Assembly (NCBI GenBank): GCA_021464525.1
Contig: JADRCO010000561.1
Coordinates: 1 to 30,905 of the forward strand
From: Rhizophagus sp. LPA8_4_AMF
Taxonomy: Eukaryota; Glomeromycota; Glomeromycetes; Glomerales; Glomeraceae
DNA length: 30,905 bases
Direction of reading: 5' to 3'
Below, piece after piece: positions 9,151 through 19,695 of the stretch (within the stretch, counting starts at the first letter, position 1; each line of letters opens with the position of its first letter). The position numbers and the translations under genes were made by a program. The notes under the pieces were generated by a model. It did no database searches and had not been told where the DNA came from. It saw only the letters and a program-made list of their open reading frames with translations.

Positions 9151-10896
9151 ATGAGCTCTAACCAAAAAAGCACATTTGGATTACCGTCAAATTTATCCTT
9201 GGATTCTCTTCGAGAGATATTAGGATATTTTAAAAATGACCGGGCTACACTTTATTCCTTACTTTTTGTTAATCGACTTTGGTGTAAAATAGTGGTTCCA
9301 TTATTATGGAGACAACCTTTTGATATGGCTTCATTAGAAAATTATGACCTTATAATTCAGACGTATATTTATTGTCTACCAAAAAATGAGAGATCTCGGT
9401 TTATTCTTGCAGGAATAAAATTACCTCATCATCCAAATCCATTTTTCGATTATCCAACATATTTAAGAAGTTTTGATAGTGAAAAATTTCGACAAGCTTT
9501 AAATTCATGGTTAAAGATGAACGTTGTTGAAAGTAGATTTGACCCTTTAAATTTATTATGTAAACCTATTAAAATGTTATTTGGACCAATGGCTAAGGAT
9601 CGTTATAGTGTAATTCCGAGAAATATTTTACACAAAGCTGTCAATAAATGTATCGAACCTATAGTTCAGGATTACTGTGCCACTCGTCCTAATTTTGATG
9701 TTGCTAAAGAGATGACAAGTTTATTATTTAGTGAATGTGATAGGTTAAAAAATTTAAAAATTTGTTATGATGAGGATAGTTTACCTTTAATGGAAATGAT
9801 TGACGCTTTATGTATGAAAAATGTTAACGCGCTATGTAATCTGCAAAGTTTTGAATTATGTATTCGTACGACAATGAAAGAAGATTTGGAGAATGATTAT
9901 GATATATTAGAAAATCTTTTCTTAACTATAGCGAAATCTGCTACAAATATTCAACATATGAAAATTGATGTTCCTCATATTCATAAATTTCCACCAAAAG
10001 TTCATATAGCTTTATATACATTGATTTCTTCTCAAAAAAATCTTGTTTCTTATATGTCAAATTATTTTTGGGATTCAAAATTTTCAATACATTCAGCATT
10101 AAAAAATCGATCATTAAAACGATTAAATCTTTGGGGTTTAACACATTTTGATGATTCTCTAGTACAAGGTTTATTAAAATGGACAAATTTGGAAACCTTA
10201 GAATTGGTTGGATGTCCAATTTCTCCAATTCCATGTGAACTTTCTTGTAATCAATTAAATATTAAGAATTTACAATTGGGTAATGGTTATGGAAATTGTC
10301 CTTATATTAAAACAACTTTATTACAAATGTGCAACAAAAATTTACAAAAACTTACTATTGAAGGTGTTACTTCAGAAATTATTGAAGAAATTACTCAACA
10401 TTGTCCAAATATTACTCATTTATCACTTTGTGCTTATCAAGATATTTCTAAATCTTTACCAAAATTAATTTCAAATCTTCGTAATTTGAAAGTTTTAACT
10501 CTTGGACATCATGAAAAATTTCTTTTCAATCATTCAACTATAGAACAATTTGTACAATCAATTCCTACTTCTTTAAGATCTTTATGTTTAAATTTCAACA
10601 TTTCTTTTGATTTTTTGAAAATCCTTTTAGAAAAGAGTCAAACAAAACTTTATAAATTAGAATTACATCAATCAAAAACTTATCCTGATAATTTTATAAA
10701 TTTTCTAATTGATTATGCAAAAAATCAAACACAAATTAAGTTATATATCCCTCCCGAACATTCTCCTACCCCTAAAAAGAAGTCTCGTAATTCCATTCTT
10801 TTAGAAGTTGCTTCCCTTGATGTATTAAAAAATGCTAGCAAGCATTTTAATATTTATTATAAACAAGATAATAGAAATTTTTATAACCTTTGGTAA
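9151..10896 (+). CDS. F-box protein with leucine-rich-repeat-like C-terminus
   Basis: This is an intact, intronless frame of 581 residues. Residues 12-57 form an F-box-like domain: a leading leucine/proline segment (LPSNLSLDSLREILGYF), then LYSLLFVNRLWCKIVVPLLW, the pattern that binds Skp1 in SCF ubiquitin ligases. The remainder, about 190-560, has irregular Leu-rich units such as SLKRLNLWG, NLETLELVGCPI, NLQKLTIEG and NITHLSLCAY, typical of a solenoid that captures substrates for ubiquitination. Glomeromycotan genomes carry hundreds of F-box genes of this design and length, mostly without known substrates. The ATG at 9151 has A at -3, and the F-box begins only eleven residues later, which supports this start. 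The protein should be cytosolic or nuclear; there is no signal peptide or membrane segment. The antisense frame inside it is a shadow. Confidence 0.9.
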   Translation: MSSNQKSTFGLPSNLSLDSLREILGYFKNDRATLYSLLFVNRLWCKIVVPLLWRQPFDMASLENYDLIIQTYIYCLPKNERSRFILAGIKLPHHPNPFFDYPTYLRSFDSEKFRQALNSWLKMNVVESRFDPLNLLCKPIKMLFGPMAKDRYSVIPRNILHKAVNKCIEPIVQDYCATRPNFDVAKEMTSLLFSECDRLKNLKICYDEDSLPLMEMIDALCMKNVNALCNLQSFELCIRTTMKEDLENDYDILENLFLTIAKSATNIQHMKIDVPHIHKFPPKVHIALYTLISSQKNLVSYMSNYFWDSKFSIHSALKNRSLKRLNLWGLTHFDDSLVQGLLKWTNLETLELVGCPISPIPCELSCNQLNIKNLQLGNGYGNCPYIKTTLLQMCNKNLQKLTIEGVTSEIIEEITQHCPNITHLSLCAYQDISKSLPKLISNLRNLKVLTLGHHEKFLFNHSTIEQFVQSIPTSLRSLCLNFNISFDFLKILLEKSQTKLYKLELHQSKTYPDNFINFLIDYAKNQTQIKLYIPPEHSPTPKKKSRNSILLEVASLDVLKNASKHFNIYYKQDNRNFYNLW

Positions 10897-11235
10897 ACCA
10901 TAATTATATAAACAGGTTTATTTTGTTTCTTAATTAATTTCTTATTTCCTTATATATACATTTATTTATTTATTTATTTATTATTATATTTATTTAACTG
11001 TTTAAAGTGGGTTTTGGTTTATTATAATTTTTTTTCCGCATATATATTTTAATACACGTGCAAAAAAAATATTTATACTTTTATTTTCTTACAATATTAG
11101 AAATTTAGTAGAATTTTTACATCCTTCTCGAACATTTTATCCCTTATAAGAAGGATATAGTTTTGATTGGTTAAGGATGTTTGTTGTATTTAATGCTGTG
11201 AACGTAATATCTTGTTTCATATAACAATGTATGTA

Positions 11236-11266
<31 letters not shown>

Positions 11267-11272
11267 TTTTTT

Positions 11273-11309
<37 letters not shown>

Positions 11310-11900
11310 TATTTTCTTTTCTTTCAATTATTGTTATTTTTTCTCTGTAAATACTTTTAGCATCTTCCCCCCCCCCCTTTAAATATTCTTATATATATTA
11401 TTTTTTTATTTTTGTTCTTTCGTCTTTTTCTCTTTTCCCAATTTTCTTTTGTGTAGTATTGAACTTTTAAAAATTTTTTTTTTTTAAAAAATAATCTCAA
11501 AAATTGTAAAAAAAAATAATCATTTTGTGAAAAAAAAAAAATAAACGTCAGGTATATTAAAATATATTTATCAGTGACTACGAATATTTTTGTAATTTTT
11601 GAGGCGAGGAATTAAAGAACGATCATGAGAGTGGTTTATATACGATAATTTGATTTAGGAGATGGATTTAATGAAAAGAATGAGTAATGTTTATAAGGTG
11701 AGTATTTTGATATTTTTGTGTATGTTACGTCAAAATGATGCATATCATATATTCATTCTTCTTTTCCTTTATTAAGTTTTACAGTTAAAATTTTGCTTTG
11801 AATTTTAAGAATAAATTCATTATTATTGAAGGAGTGAAGTGAGAAGAAAATTTGATTATATGTACAAATTAATATTTGTTAACGATCTTGGGCACTTTAG
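10897..11900. other. 3' flank with long homopolymer tracts
   Basis: About 11237-11304 alternates long runs of T and A, and a run of at least ten C occurs near 11366-11377. A short ATG frame at 11662-11697 ends exactly at a consensus donor (AAG|GTGAGT), but no matching downstream exon was found. Nothing else is gene-like. Confidence 0.45.
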
Positions 11901-12193
11901 CGTGTAAGCGTGCGTATGAACGAAAAATTCGGGTAAATTACTGCATCGCTAAAAGTGATAATTATTGTGAAGCGAATCAAAAGTGTAAGTATTTTATTGA
12001 CATTAAATTTATCTGTTAATTTATTTTTATTTTTTTTTTTTATAAATTCGTCACTATTTAAGATAGAACGATCTAACGATTAAATCTTTATATTGTAGGT
12101 ATTTAAGTAAGGGTTTCATTTGTTTCAGTTGATTCAGTTGAAGATAATTATTGTGCGTCATGCGTCAATCGTGTCATGGCAGCGTGTGATTAA
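11901..12193 (+). CDS. Cysteine-rich small protein, 3' exons only (partial)
   Basis: Two open segments join in phase. The first (about 11901-11984) ends with a GTAAGT donor; the second (12129-12193) follows TGTTTCAG and ends in TAA. Together they would give a C-terminal part with six cysteines: CKRAY..., NYCIAKSDNYCEANQKF, then DNYCASCVNRVMAACD. The DNYC motif occurs on both sides of the 144-nt intron, hinting at two related halves. The stretch just upstream reads LLTILGTLA, which would suit the end of a signal peptide, but it has no in-frame ATG, so the 5' part is missing, in an unseen exon, or lost. The family is unknown. Small cysteine-rich proteins of fungi are often secreted. A chance match cannot be excluded. 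Confidence 0.3.
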
Positions 12194-12973
12194 CCCCGTT
12201 AAATTTTATCAATTTCGTTATAAAAGAGAAGATATATTAAACGCGCAAAAAAAAAAAAAAATTGTACATGTAGATTTGATCCTCCAATAATTTTGCAAAT
12301 TCAAAATTTTTTACTGGAAATTATCAAGTCTTACCAATGTAACCATTATAGAGGTAGGTGTATAACAAAAAAAAAAATTTTTTGCAAGTTTTGTTTACGT
12401 TTGTCAATTACTGCGGCATTTAAAAATTTAACGTCATCTTGCTAAACCACTCGTGATCATAAACTTTAAATCGTATGACCTTGTGTTCTTTGTGTTTTTG
12501 TTATGCAGTAACTTTCACCAAATAATCACATCTGGGTATTTTTTTAAGGTTTTTAATATTTCTTATTGTATTTTATATATATGTAAATAATCATTGAATA
12601 AATGAAGAAAGTTCAAATAATACTAAAAATAAAAATGTAATCAGCTGTTATTGGCGAAAAAGATAAATATGATAAAACTTGATAGAATCTTGTGGCTTTA
12701 TTTATTGTTTTTCCCTTAACAAAGAAAAAAACCAAATTCGTGCGGAAACAAGTTTTTTTTATTTTTATTATTGTCGCAACGAACGGGTTTTTTTTTTTGC
12801 GGGATTACCCGAAATCACTTTAAAATCGAGTAATGAAAGTATAAGTAATATCTCGTTTTGATTTGGTATAGTATTTTTCAAGTTGAAATATATACATACA
12901 ATAATAATAATACGGTAATTAATATATACAGTATCTTCATTTAGATAAATTAAATACTAAAAATACAGATAAT
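12194..12973. other. Intergenic, no gene seen
   Basis: A 60-codon open frame at 12679-12861 is T-rich and featureless. No RNA gene, repeat or splice chain is visible. Confidence 0.45.
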
Positions 12974-13771
12974 TTACATATCAACTTTTTTACACCAATC
13001 ATATTGACGAGTAACTCGTATGACTTTCAAATCTTTTTCACGATCTTTTTCGATTCCCTTTTCCATATTCTTTAAATTGTTATGATTTTCAAATATCCAT
13101 TGTAATTTATCTTCGTTAGTTTCAATTGAATTATATTCTTTCTCTGCTTTTTCGATATCCTTTGCCAAAAATGCTTTCTTCTAAATCTTCCGTATTTGAC
13201 CGGAGGATATGGAATCGAGGGAATACAATCAAGAATTTCCATAGGGAAATTTTCACGTTTTTTTAATTCTCTGTCACTAAAGAATAAAAAAAAATTTTAA
13301 AATTTTTGAATTTTAAAATACTTTTTTTTTAATAAAAATCTTCTTTTAACTTACCTAATAGTTCTTTCATCAATACAATCGTCACAAGCAAAAACTTGAA
13401 AAGTCCAATAAATTCCAATACTAATCATAAAATATGATCTTTCATATTTCTCTACAATATTCACAAGTTTTTGCTAAAGCTCTTAACCAAATATATCTTT
13501 GTTCACTAATGAATTTTGGTGGTATTAATGTCATTTTGGATAATATAATAAACGAGATTTTCTCCATATTTCTTGTGTATATTCTGAAGTGAATGACCAT
13601 AAAATATTTCTAAATTTTCGACAAACTAATGAAAGTACGTAATAATGATTCTGGTGGTATTAATTCACAAATTTTAACAAAGATTTCTGTAGGAAGAGTA
13701 TTTAATGTTGTTGATGTTATATAATTTTCATTCATGAATTTTGTTTCTTTATCGTTTTTGATAGATTCCAT
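12974..13771 (-). pseudogene. F-box gene relic with several frameshifts and one intron
   Basis: Read on the minus strand from ATG at 13771, residues about 25-60 form an F-box: LPTEIFVKICELIPPESLL, then in another frame LSLVCRKFRNILWSF. Further recognisable segments are YIWLRALAKTCEYC, YFMISIGIYWTFQVFACDDC, and the end DIEKAEKEYNSIETNEDKLQ to the stop at 12974. A clean intron (13354-13277, GTAAGT to TTTAG) lies after DERTIR. The frame changes at about 13633-13640, 13533-13538, 13442-13452 and 13170-13185, three of these beside short A runs. Four shifts in 800 bp indicate a pseudogene, though homopolymer sequencing errors could explain some. It differs from the intact F-box gene at 9151 in its C-terminal part and is not a recent copy of it. 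Confidence 0.7.
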
Positions 13772-13851
13772 CTTATAATAATTTGGTATTTTAATAATAA
13801 TGATAAAAAATATCTATTATGGATAATTTTGTCAGTTTTTATATCTACGAT

Positions 13852-13972
13852 TAACTTGCGGTTTACCTGAACTGCGACTGCGGTTTTACTGAACTGCGGT
13901 TTACCTGAACTACGACTGAACTGCGGTTAACTGGATTGCGAACTGCGGTTTTACTGAACTGCGGTTAACTGT
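13852..13972. repeat. Irregular tandem repeat of gaactgcggttt-type units
   Basis: At least seven copies of a 14-19 bp unit around aactgcggtt(ta/tt)acctg or actgaactgcggttaactg follow one another. The unit is much richer in CG than its surroundings. It may be a subterminal array of a transposon or a minisatellite; no ends were found. Confidence 0.6.
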
Positions 13973-14445
13973 TACTTTTGATCTACGGCACAACAAACAA
14001 TGTGAATATATTAATTGTTCTGAAATTTTTTTAATTCGGAACCAGTATTATACTTGTTTTCGGTGCTTTTGATCTACAAAAATATTTAAGAATTAAAAGT
14101 TTCGTAAGTTTTACTCTATCAGCCAACCCACTTAATTATTATATTATGGCGTCAATATATCGTAATAATTGTTATCTTATCCTGTGATTAAAAAATTAAA
14201 GTTTAAATTCATTCCTATCTAATGTTTCGCCAAAAATCTAAAAGTTTTAAAGTTTTGTGAAAGGTTTCACCGAATTTCTGAACCTGGAAACTTGACGAAA
14301 CCAAAAAAAAACCATTAAAAATTCTGCGTCAGAATTTGGCAAAAGCAACTATCAGAACATGAACAATAATACGTGATTAATAAAAATTATACATTATTTA
14401 TTTATTTAATTTTACTTTATTGAGTCAAATTTTGGTAATATGCAT
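13973..14445. other. Intergenic, no gene seen
   Basis: Short words such as gtttcgcc, gaaacctt and gaaaccaaa near 14220-14310 recall the subterminal words of the element at 3133-5069. No ends or frame are visible. Confidence 0.35.
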
Positions 14446-14453
14446 ACTGTAAG

Positions 14454-14573
14454 TAGGGATGGGGGTTAATTAACCGTTACGCGGAATTTTATGAGATTTG
14501 TACAGTATTACTAATGTAAAATTCGCACAGATCCCGATAAATTCCTGCAAATTCCATGGGAATCCCATCACTA
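14454..14573. mobile_element. 120-bp hAT-type MITE with perfect 8-bp target duplication
   Basis: The terminal tagggatggg at 14454-14463 pairs with cccatcacta at 14564-14573 (9 of 10). Identical actgtaag octamers lie immediately outside, at 14446-14453 and 14574-14581. Looser complementarity continues about 45 bp inward (aaattcctgcaaattcc against gcggaatttta). The exact duplication implies a fairly recent insertion. There is no coding capacity. Confidence 0.75.
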
Positions 14574-14976
14574 ACTGTAAGTAAATAAGTAAACTAAACT
14601 ATGTAGAATAAAATGCTAACTATGTAATGGATCATCCATATTTAGTGCAATATACGAACCCGATACCCGTCGTTAAAATATGGAGACATAGTCACCAATT
14701 GAGTAAAATAAAAAATGGCCGTCATTGTAGTGTCATTGTTATTTTATAACAAGAAATTTAACATGATAATTAAATGTATCAGACAATTTTATATCGTACC
14801 CTGTTATTCGTCCCTGTAATAAACCATGTAATTGATGATCTACAATCACAATTTTACTGCGTCATTTGGCCATTCGTTACGAAAATGATTTTATTATATA
14901 AGTATAAATTTATTTCTACAAGTACGTAAAATGAAATGTTAAAGAATATAGCTAAATACTTCTAATTGCACTTTAA

Positions 14977-15370
14977 TCAACAAGTGTGAGAATTATGTTC
15001 AGGCTGATGACATAGAGTGCATTTTCTTACTCTTTGATCCACCAACTCAAATCCAGAAGGAAGGATCTCTTTTGAGCTGGTTTGTTGTTTATTAGTTGCA
15101 TCAAAAGGACGACCTTTTGTAGGAACAATTTTCGGATTTTGCAAGGTTACCATGGAGTGTTAATCATGTTGTTCAATGTTACTTGTGCTTCTAATTTGTT
15201 GTGAGATCTTAGCCATTCTTGATATCTTTCTTGTAAATTCTGCAAGAGAGGTTCAGAAAATCTTCATAGAGAAAGTTACTTTCATCAACTTGTGCAGATA
15301 CTATAGATACAGTCATCATTGGATATAAAGAACCCTCTATTCCAGGAGGTTTAGTTCAGTATATAGTGAA
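14977..15370 (-). pseudogene. MULE/FAR1-like transposase C-terminal fragment
   Basis: On the minus strand three frames supply successive parts of one protein: LYPMMTVSIVSAQVDESNFL, then LLQNLQERYQEWLRSHNKLE, then NPKIVPTKGRPFDATNKQ, ending in KCTLCHQPEHNSHTC before TGA at 14979-14977. The last is a CX2CX4HX4C zinc knuckle, and NPKIVPTKGRP just before it is typical of the C-terminus of MULE transposases and FAR1-related proteins. Frame changes near 15160 and 15240 show it is dead. The catalytic DDE region is absent. Confidence 0.55.
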
Positions 15371-15439
15371 TTCATTATATAATATACCAAACTTCTGGAT
15401 AATTTAGGCCAAATGTGTGATGCTGGCCAGAATCATAAT

Positions 15440-15630
15440 TTCATTTGACATTCCAAATTATTTTGGACTGCTATAATTAAGTAATTATAAATAAAATAAT
15501 TATTATAGGATTCCAAATTATTTTGCCACTTAATATAGTAAATTAAATATAAACTGAATGGATTATAGCATCTCAAATTATAATTATGGCATTTCAAAAT
15601 AATTTGAATAGCATGTATATTTGACATGAA
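15440..15630. repeat. Palindromic repeat cluster (MITE-like)
   Basis: The word attccaaattatttt occurs at about 15450 and 15510 in direct orientation, and inverted as aaaataatttgaat at about 15596-15609. The flanks tttgacattcc and gtatatttgacatg are also partly complementary. This resembles a short decayed inverted-repeat element; exact ends were not found. Its minus-strand open frame is a by-product. Confidence 0.4.
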
Positions 15631-15657
15631 TTTTCAGAAAAATTACTGATAATCCCA

Positions 15658-15693
15658 ACGGTCACGGTCATTAACCGGTTATGACCGGTTGAT
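15658..15693. repeat. ACCGGT-centred palindrome
   Basis: gtcattaaccggttatgac is a near-perfect 19-bp palindrome, followed at once by a second accggt. It could be a transposon end or a protein site. Confidence 0.4.
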
Positions 15694-16289
15694 CTGAACT
15701 AATATATAGTCACATGACTGTTTATTATAGAAAATATAATAATATTTATATAACTAATATATGGGGGTTAGTGTAATCTGCCCTTTTTTAAGGATTAGTA
15801 ATCTTTATTTTATATATTACTCTGTTTTTATCATAATATTAAAAAATATAGTGGCTAGTAGGATTTAAAGAATATATATATAACTCAGATCCAAATTCAA
15901 ATTTTAATATAACTTTATATAAGGAGTTAAGGATTCCAAATATTTCTCATATAATTCATAAGTAATGTATAGTAAGTTAATTGGTGGTCCATCTCCAAAC
16001 CAGTAAAATCTACTAATACATTTTGGTAAATTTTTTTTGCAAATTAATTAGCAGGAATTTAGATAAAAAAAATAGATATAGCATATAGAAAATGTAATAT
16101 GAACTTCAAAATTAGTAGGAAAAAATAGTTAAGCTAGACAACCTGTAATTGATAAAAATGAATAATTTTAATAATTTTTATTTTTTTTTTTGTTTAAAAC
16201 TTTTAAAACATATTATTTATCAACATATAAATAATATTTTAATAAAAAATATCAACTTTATGATTGTTATACTTCCTATTATAAAATAA
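15694..16289. other. AT-rich DNA, no gene seen
   Basis: No coding frame, splice chain or terminal repeat could be defined. Confidence 0.5.
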
Positions 16290-16291
16290 TA

Positions 16292-16448
16292 TGGGCTCTT
16301 TGCAATAGAAAGGGGGGAAACTACTAAAAAAAAATTTTTTTAGTTAATGCTAATTCTGGACAAATTACAATATTTGAAGCATATTTAATATATAAATATA
16401 AATTTAATTTTTTTGGTAGTTTCCTCCCTTTCTATTGCAAAGAGCCCA
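16292..16448. mobile_element. 157-bp TA-flanked MITE with 33-bp nearly identical TIRs
   Basis: The left arm 16292-16324 starts tgggctctttgcaatag. The right arm 16416-16448 is its reverse complement with a single mismatch in 33. TA flanks both ends (16290-16291, 16449-16450), as expected for Tc1/mariner-type transposition. The interior is AT-rich and non-coding. High TIR identity suggests a young insertion. Confidence 0.8.
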
Positions 16449-16697
16449 TATAGTATTTTTAAAGGTTAGAATCTAGCATCACTAAAGAAAAAATTTTTTA
16501 ACTAATTATACAATATAAAAATTTTTGACAAACCTTAATTCTCTCAGTTTTAAACAATTAGTTACACTATTTTTTAGCTAAAACTGTAATACAAATTTGC
16601 TAATTACCTTTTAAGCAATATTATTAATTTATATGATATTGTAATCTTAAATAACAAGTATATAACAATTTACTATTATTGGATTCCTCTCATTAAG

Positions 16698-18609
16698 ATG
16701 AATTCAACAAGTCTAAAATTGTAAAAATACAATCACTGGATAGCTTAAATTCAGGGGTATGTAGGATAAGAAATTTTAAAAATACCTCTATAATATGTAA
16801 TTCTGGCCAGAATTTACATATAAACTCTACATAAACTCAAATGTAAGTTGTTTTATACAAAATCATCATATAAATTCAAAATTATAGATTTGAGACTTTG
16901 AATTTATATAAAAAAAAATCTTTAAAGAAAATTCCAAATAAATTTTATTGAAAATTTTAATTGATATTATTAAAAAATTACCCAAAAATTTTAATAAATA
17001 CTTAAAAATTTTTTTTAAAAAAATTATTAAAAAATAAGTTATAAATAAATTTTTAAATAATATTACTAGTTAAAATAATATCTTATAAATATTAGAGCAG
17101 TGACATTTATTATATAATATTTTAGGGAATGGGGGGTATTTGAAAGTCATATAACATACTGTATAAGTGTAATTACTGTAATATAAGATTTTTACATATT
17201 ACATGGGGTGGAGGGTATGAGCTTATAATAAATAAATATTACGTAATATATGTCATTACCCTTATTATATATATAATACAGTAAATTTTATTATGCAAAA
17301 ATTCAAATATATATTATATAATTAAAGAAAATATATTTTATTAAATATTTTACTATTTAATAATCATAAAAAGTTAAAATACAATTTATTGAATTTATTT
17401 TGATAAAACAAGTTGGTGTTTTGTATTTTTAAATAAAATAGATATTGAGTTAAATTATACATTTGTTATTTTATATTTTATTAAATATTCATATGAGGTC
17501 GATTTAACATATAAAATAGATTTGGCCTATATATTTTAGCTATTTTACTGGAGTTAAATATCATTTTAGCCAGAATTATAGGCGTCTAACAGGTATTTAA
17601 AAGATTTTTAAGGAGATAATAAGTTCTTATTAAGAAATTTTTTTTTTCACAATTTACTAAAATAATGTATATTACTAAGTGATTTTGCTAAGTTTACTAT
17701 TACTTTTAATAATAAAAATTTTGTTTTTTATTAGGATATCATTTGAAGTTTTTAATTAAATATATTTTCTACTTAAATATGTCAAATCAGCCCATATGTT
17801 ACCATTTATTATATCTTGAAATGTAAAATTACTACCATTTAATTTATTTTATTGAAATAAATTAAATAAATTATATTTTATCTTTTTATAATCACTGAAA
17901 TCACTATATGACAAAATAAATAATAAAGTGTATTTTTTTTTTATTTTATAAATGAATTTTTAAAAAATTTCTTAATTAAGCAAATTTTTATTAAAAAAAT
18001 ATTTTGTATAAATCTTTAAAAATTTTTTAAACAAAAAAAAATTCTATTAAAAAATATTTTTTCAGTTTGATATTTTTTATTTTTATTTTTTAAAATATGT
18101 TGTATATTTGATAAAACTATAAGTTTCTTATATAATATTTGTATTATAGAATTTTATTTATATTATTGTAATATATTTTAAATTGTATTACAACTATTTC
18201 ACATATTCATACTTAATATATTCTGTATTAATGTGATATTTATTACGTAATTATTAAAGAAGGAGAGAAAGATAGTTAAAATCTTATATTACACTTAATA
18301 AAATCACATGATTTATAATATAATAATTTGATTGGCTGTTAAATCTGACAAGAGGAGAGGGGGTAAATTTATATTAAACTAAAAATGATATAATATGTAT
18401 CACTGCCCTTATTATTATTAATAACTGGTAATATAATATTATTTATTATCACAGAATCTTAAATATCTCTCAATAGAATTTATATGTTAATTCTAACCAG
18501 AATTGCATTTACAGGATATTTTAAAATTTCTTATTTTACAATCTACATACTCTGCATTTAAGTTATCTAGTGATTGGATTTTTACAATTTTAGATTTATT
18601 AAATTTATC
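16698..18609. mobile_element. About 1.9-kb element with long (about 140-bp) inverted repeats
   Basis: Left arm 16698-16833 and right arm 18470-18609 are inverted copies at roughly 80 percent by eye. Shared words include tctaaaattgtaaaaat, aatcact, gtatgtag, ataagaaattttaaaa, and a ttct(gg/aa)ccagaatt motif. The interior (16834-18469) is extremely AT-rich with no transposase frame. It contains further related segments: gcagtgacattta near 17098 and tatgtcattaccctt near 17266, with counterparts near 18395. Long TIRs suit a MULE-type or foldback element, but no target duplication could be fixed. Confidence 0.5.
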
Positions 18610-19531
18610 AAAACTTTTATAAGTTTAAAGTAAATAATATAACTAAATACATTATATTAAAAATATAAATTAAGTAAGTTAATGGAATTTGGTAAGAGTT
18701 AATAAGTTTTTATATAAATGAGTAAGAAGCTAATATTGAAAAAGTATACTTAGTTGCATAGTACTTTAATAATATTTTATTAATTAAAAATCTCATTTTT
18801 TTTAAAATAAAAAAGTCAATATTACTAATAGTAGTTTTATTATATATTGTATTTATAAATTCATTAAATACTATTTTGTAGTATTTACTATTATAGAAAA
18901 TATTTTTTATAATAAATTATTGCAAAATATTTTCTAAAAAATATGGTAATTATTTTTTATATATAAATATAACAATAATTTTTTTTTAAACTTGAATTTA
19001 TTAAATTTATGGTATAAAAATAATAAAATTTTTGAATACATCAAAATAACTTTACTTATTAAAATATAATATAGAATAAATTTAGTTTTAAAAATTAGAA
19101 TAGATTAGAATTAAATTATAAAGTAATTATTTTTAATCCTTTTTTTTATTTTTTTTATAGATAATTTATAATGATATTTGTGATTAAATGAATATATAAT
19201 ATTATATTTAGAAAAAAATTTCAATTATAGAAAAATTGCAAAGTTTTTATAAATATTTAAGCTAAATAATAAAGGTTTTAGATTATTAAAGATTGACAGA
19301 TTATATAAATTGCAAATAAGAAGTTGTTTATTATTATATATATATTTGTTCTTATAATTATATTTATAAATCAAACTCCATTAAAAATATTGCTATAAAA
19401 AAAATTGGATATCTATTTATTAATAATATTCATGTTAAAGTCAAACAATTCTAAAAGCTTTATGATTATTAATAAGATTATTGACAAACATAATCATTTG
19501 TTAAATATATTAAGAAGATACTATTTATAAA
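18610..19531. other. Extremely AT-rich DNA, no gene seen
   Basis: Long A/T tracts with frequent stops in all frames. A short stretch near 19434-19519 reads NKIIDKHNHLLNILRRYY in one frame, faintly like the His-rich end of a FAR1-type DNA-binding domain. Confidence 0.4.
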
Positions 19532-19695
19532 ATGCTTGAGTATGATGATATAGCGATTAACGAAGTTATTGCCTGAAAAAATGGGATTTTAAACAAACTC
19601 CTAGTTTAAGTAATGACAAAGACGAATGGAATAATGAGAATTGTGAAGAATTAAAGAAAATGTTAAGTCAACTTATGATTAAAATAATTAATTAG
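19532..19695 (+). pseudogene. Coding relic of unknown family
   Basis: The frame from ATG at 19532 reads MLEYDDIAINEVIA and then hits TGA. A shift of one base continues as KWDFKQTPSLSNDKDEW and NNENCEELKKMLSQLMIKII to TAG at 19693-19695. Composition and hydrophobic patterning look protein-like, in contrast to the surrounding DNA. I cannot name the family. It may be linked to the FAR1-like stretch just upstream. Confidence 0.3.

Noticed and set aside
9941..10234. 97-codon minus-strand frame
   Set aside because: Shadow of the F-box gene.
10283..10468. 61-codon plus-strand frame
   Set aside because: Out-of-frame shadow inside the F-box gene.
12679..12861. 60-codon plus-strand frame
   Set aside because: T-run-derived Phe/Tyr stretches and no other evidence.
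15433..15627. 64-codon minus-strand frame
   Set aside because: Lies entirely in a palindromic repeat cluster.
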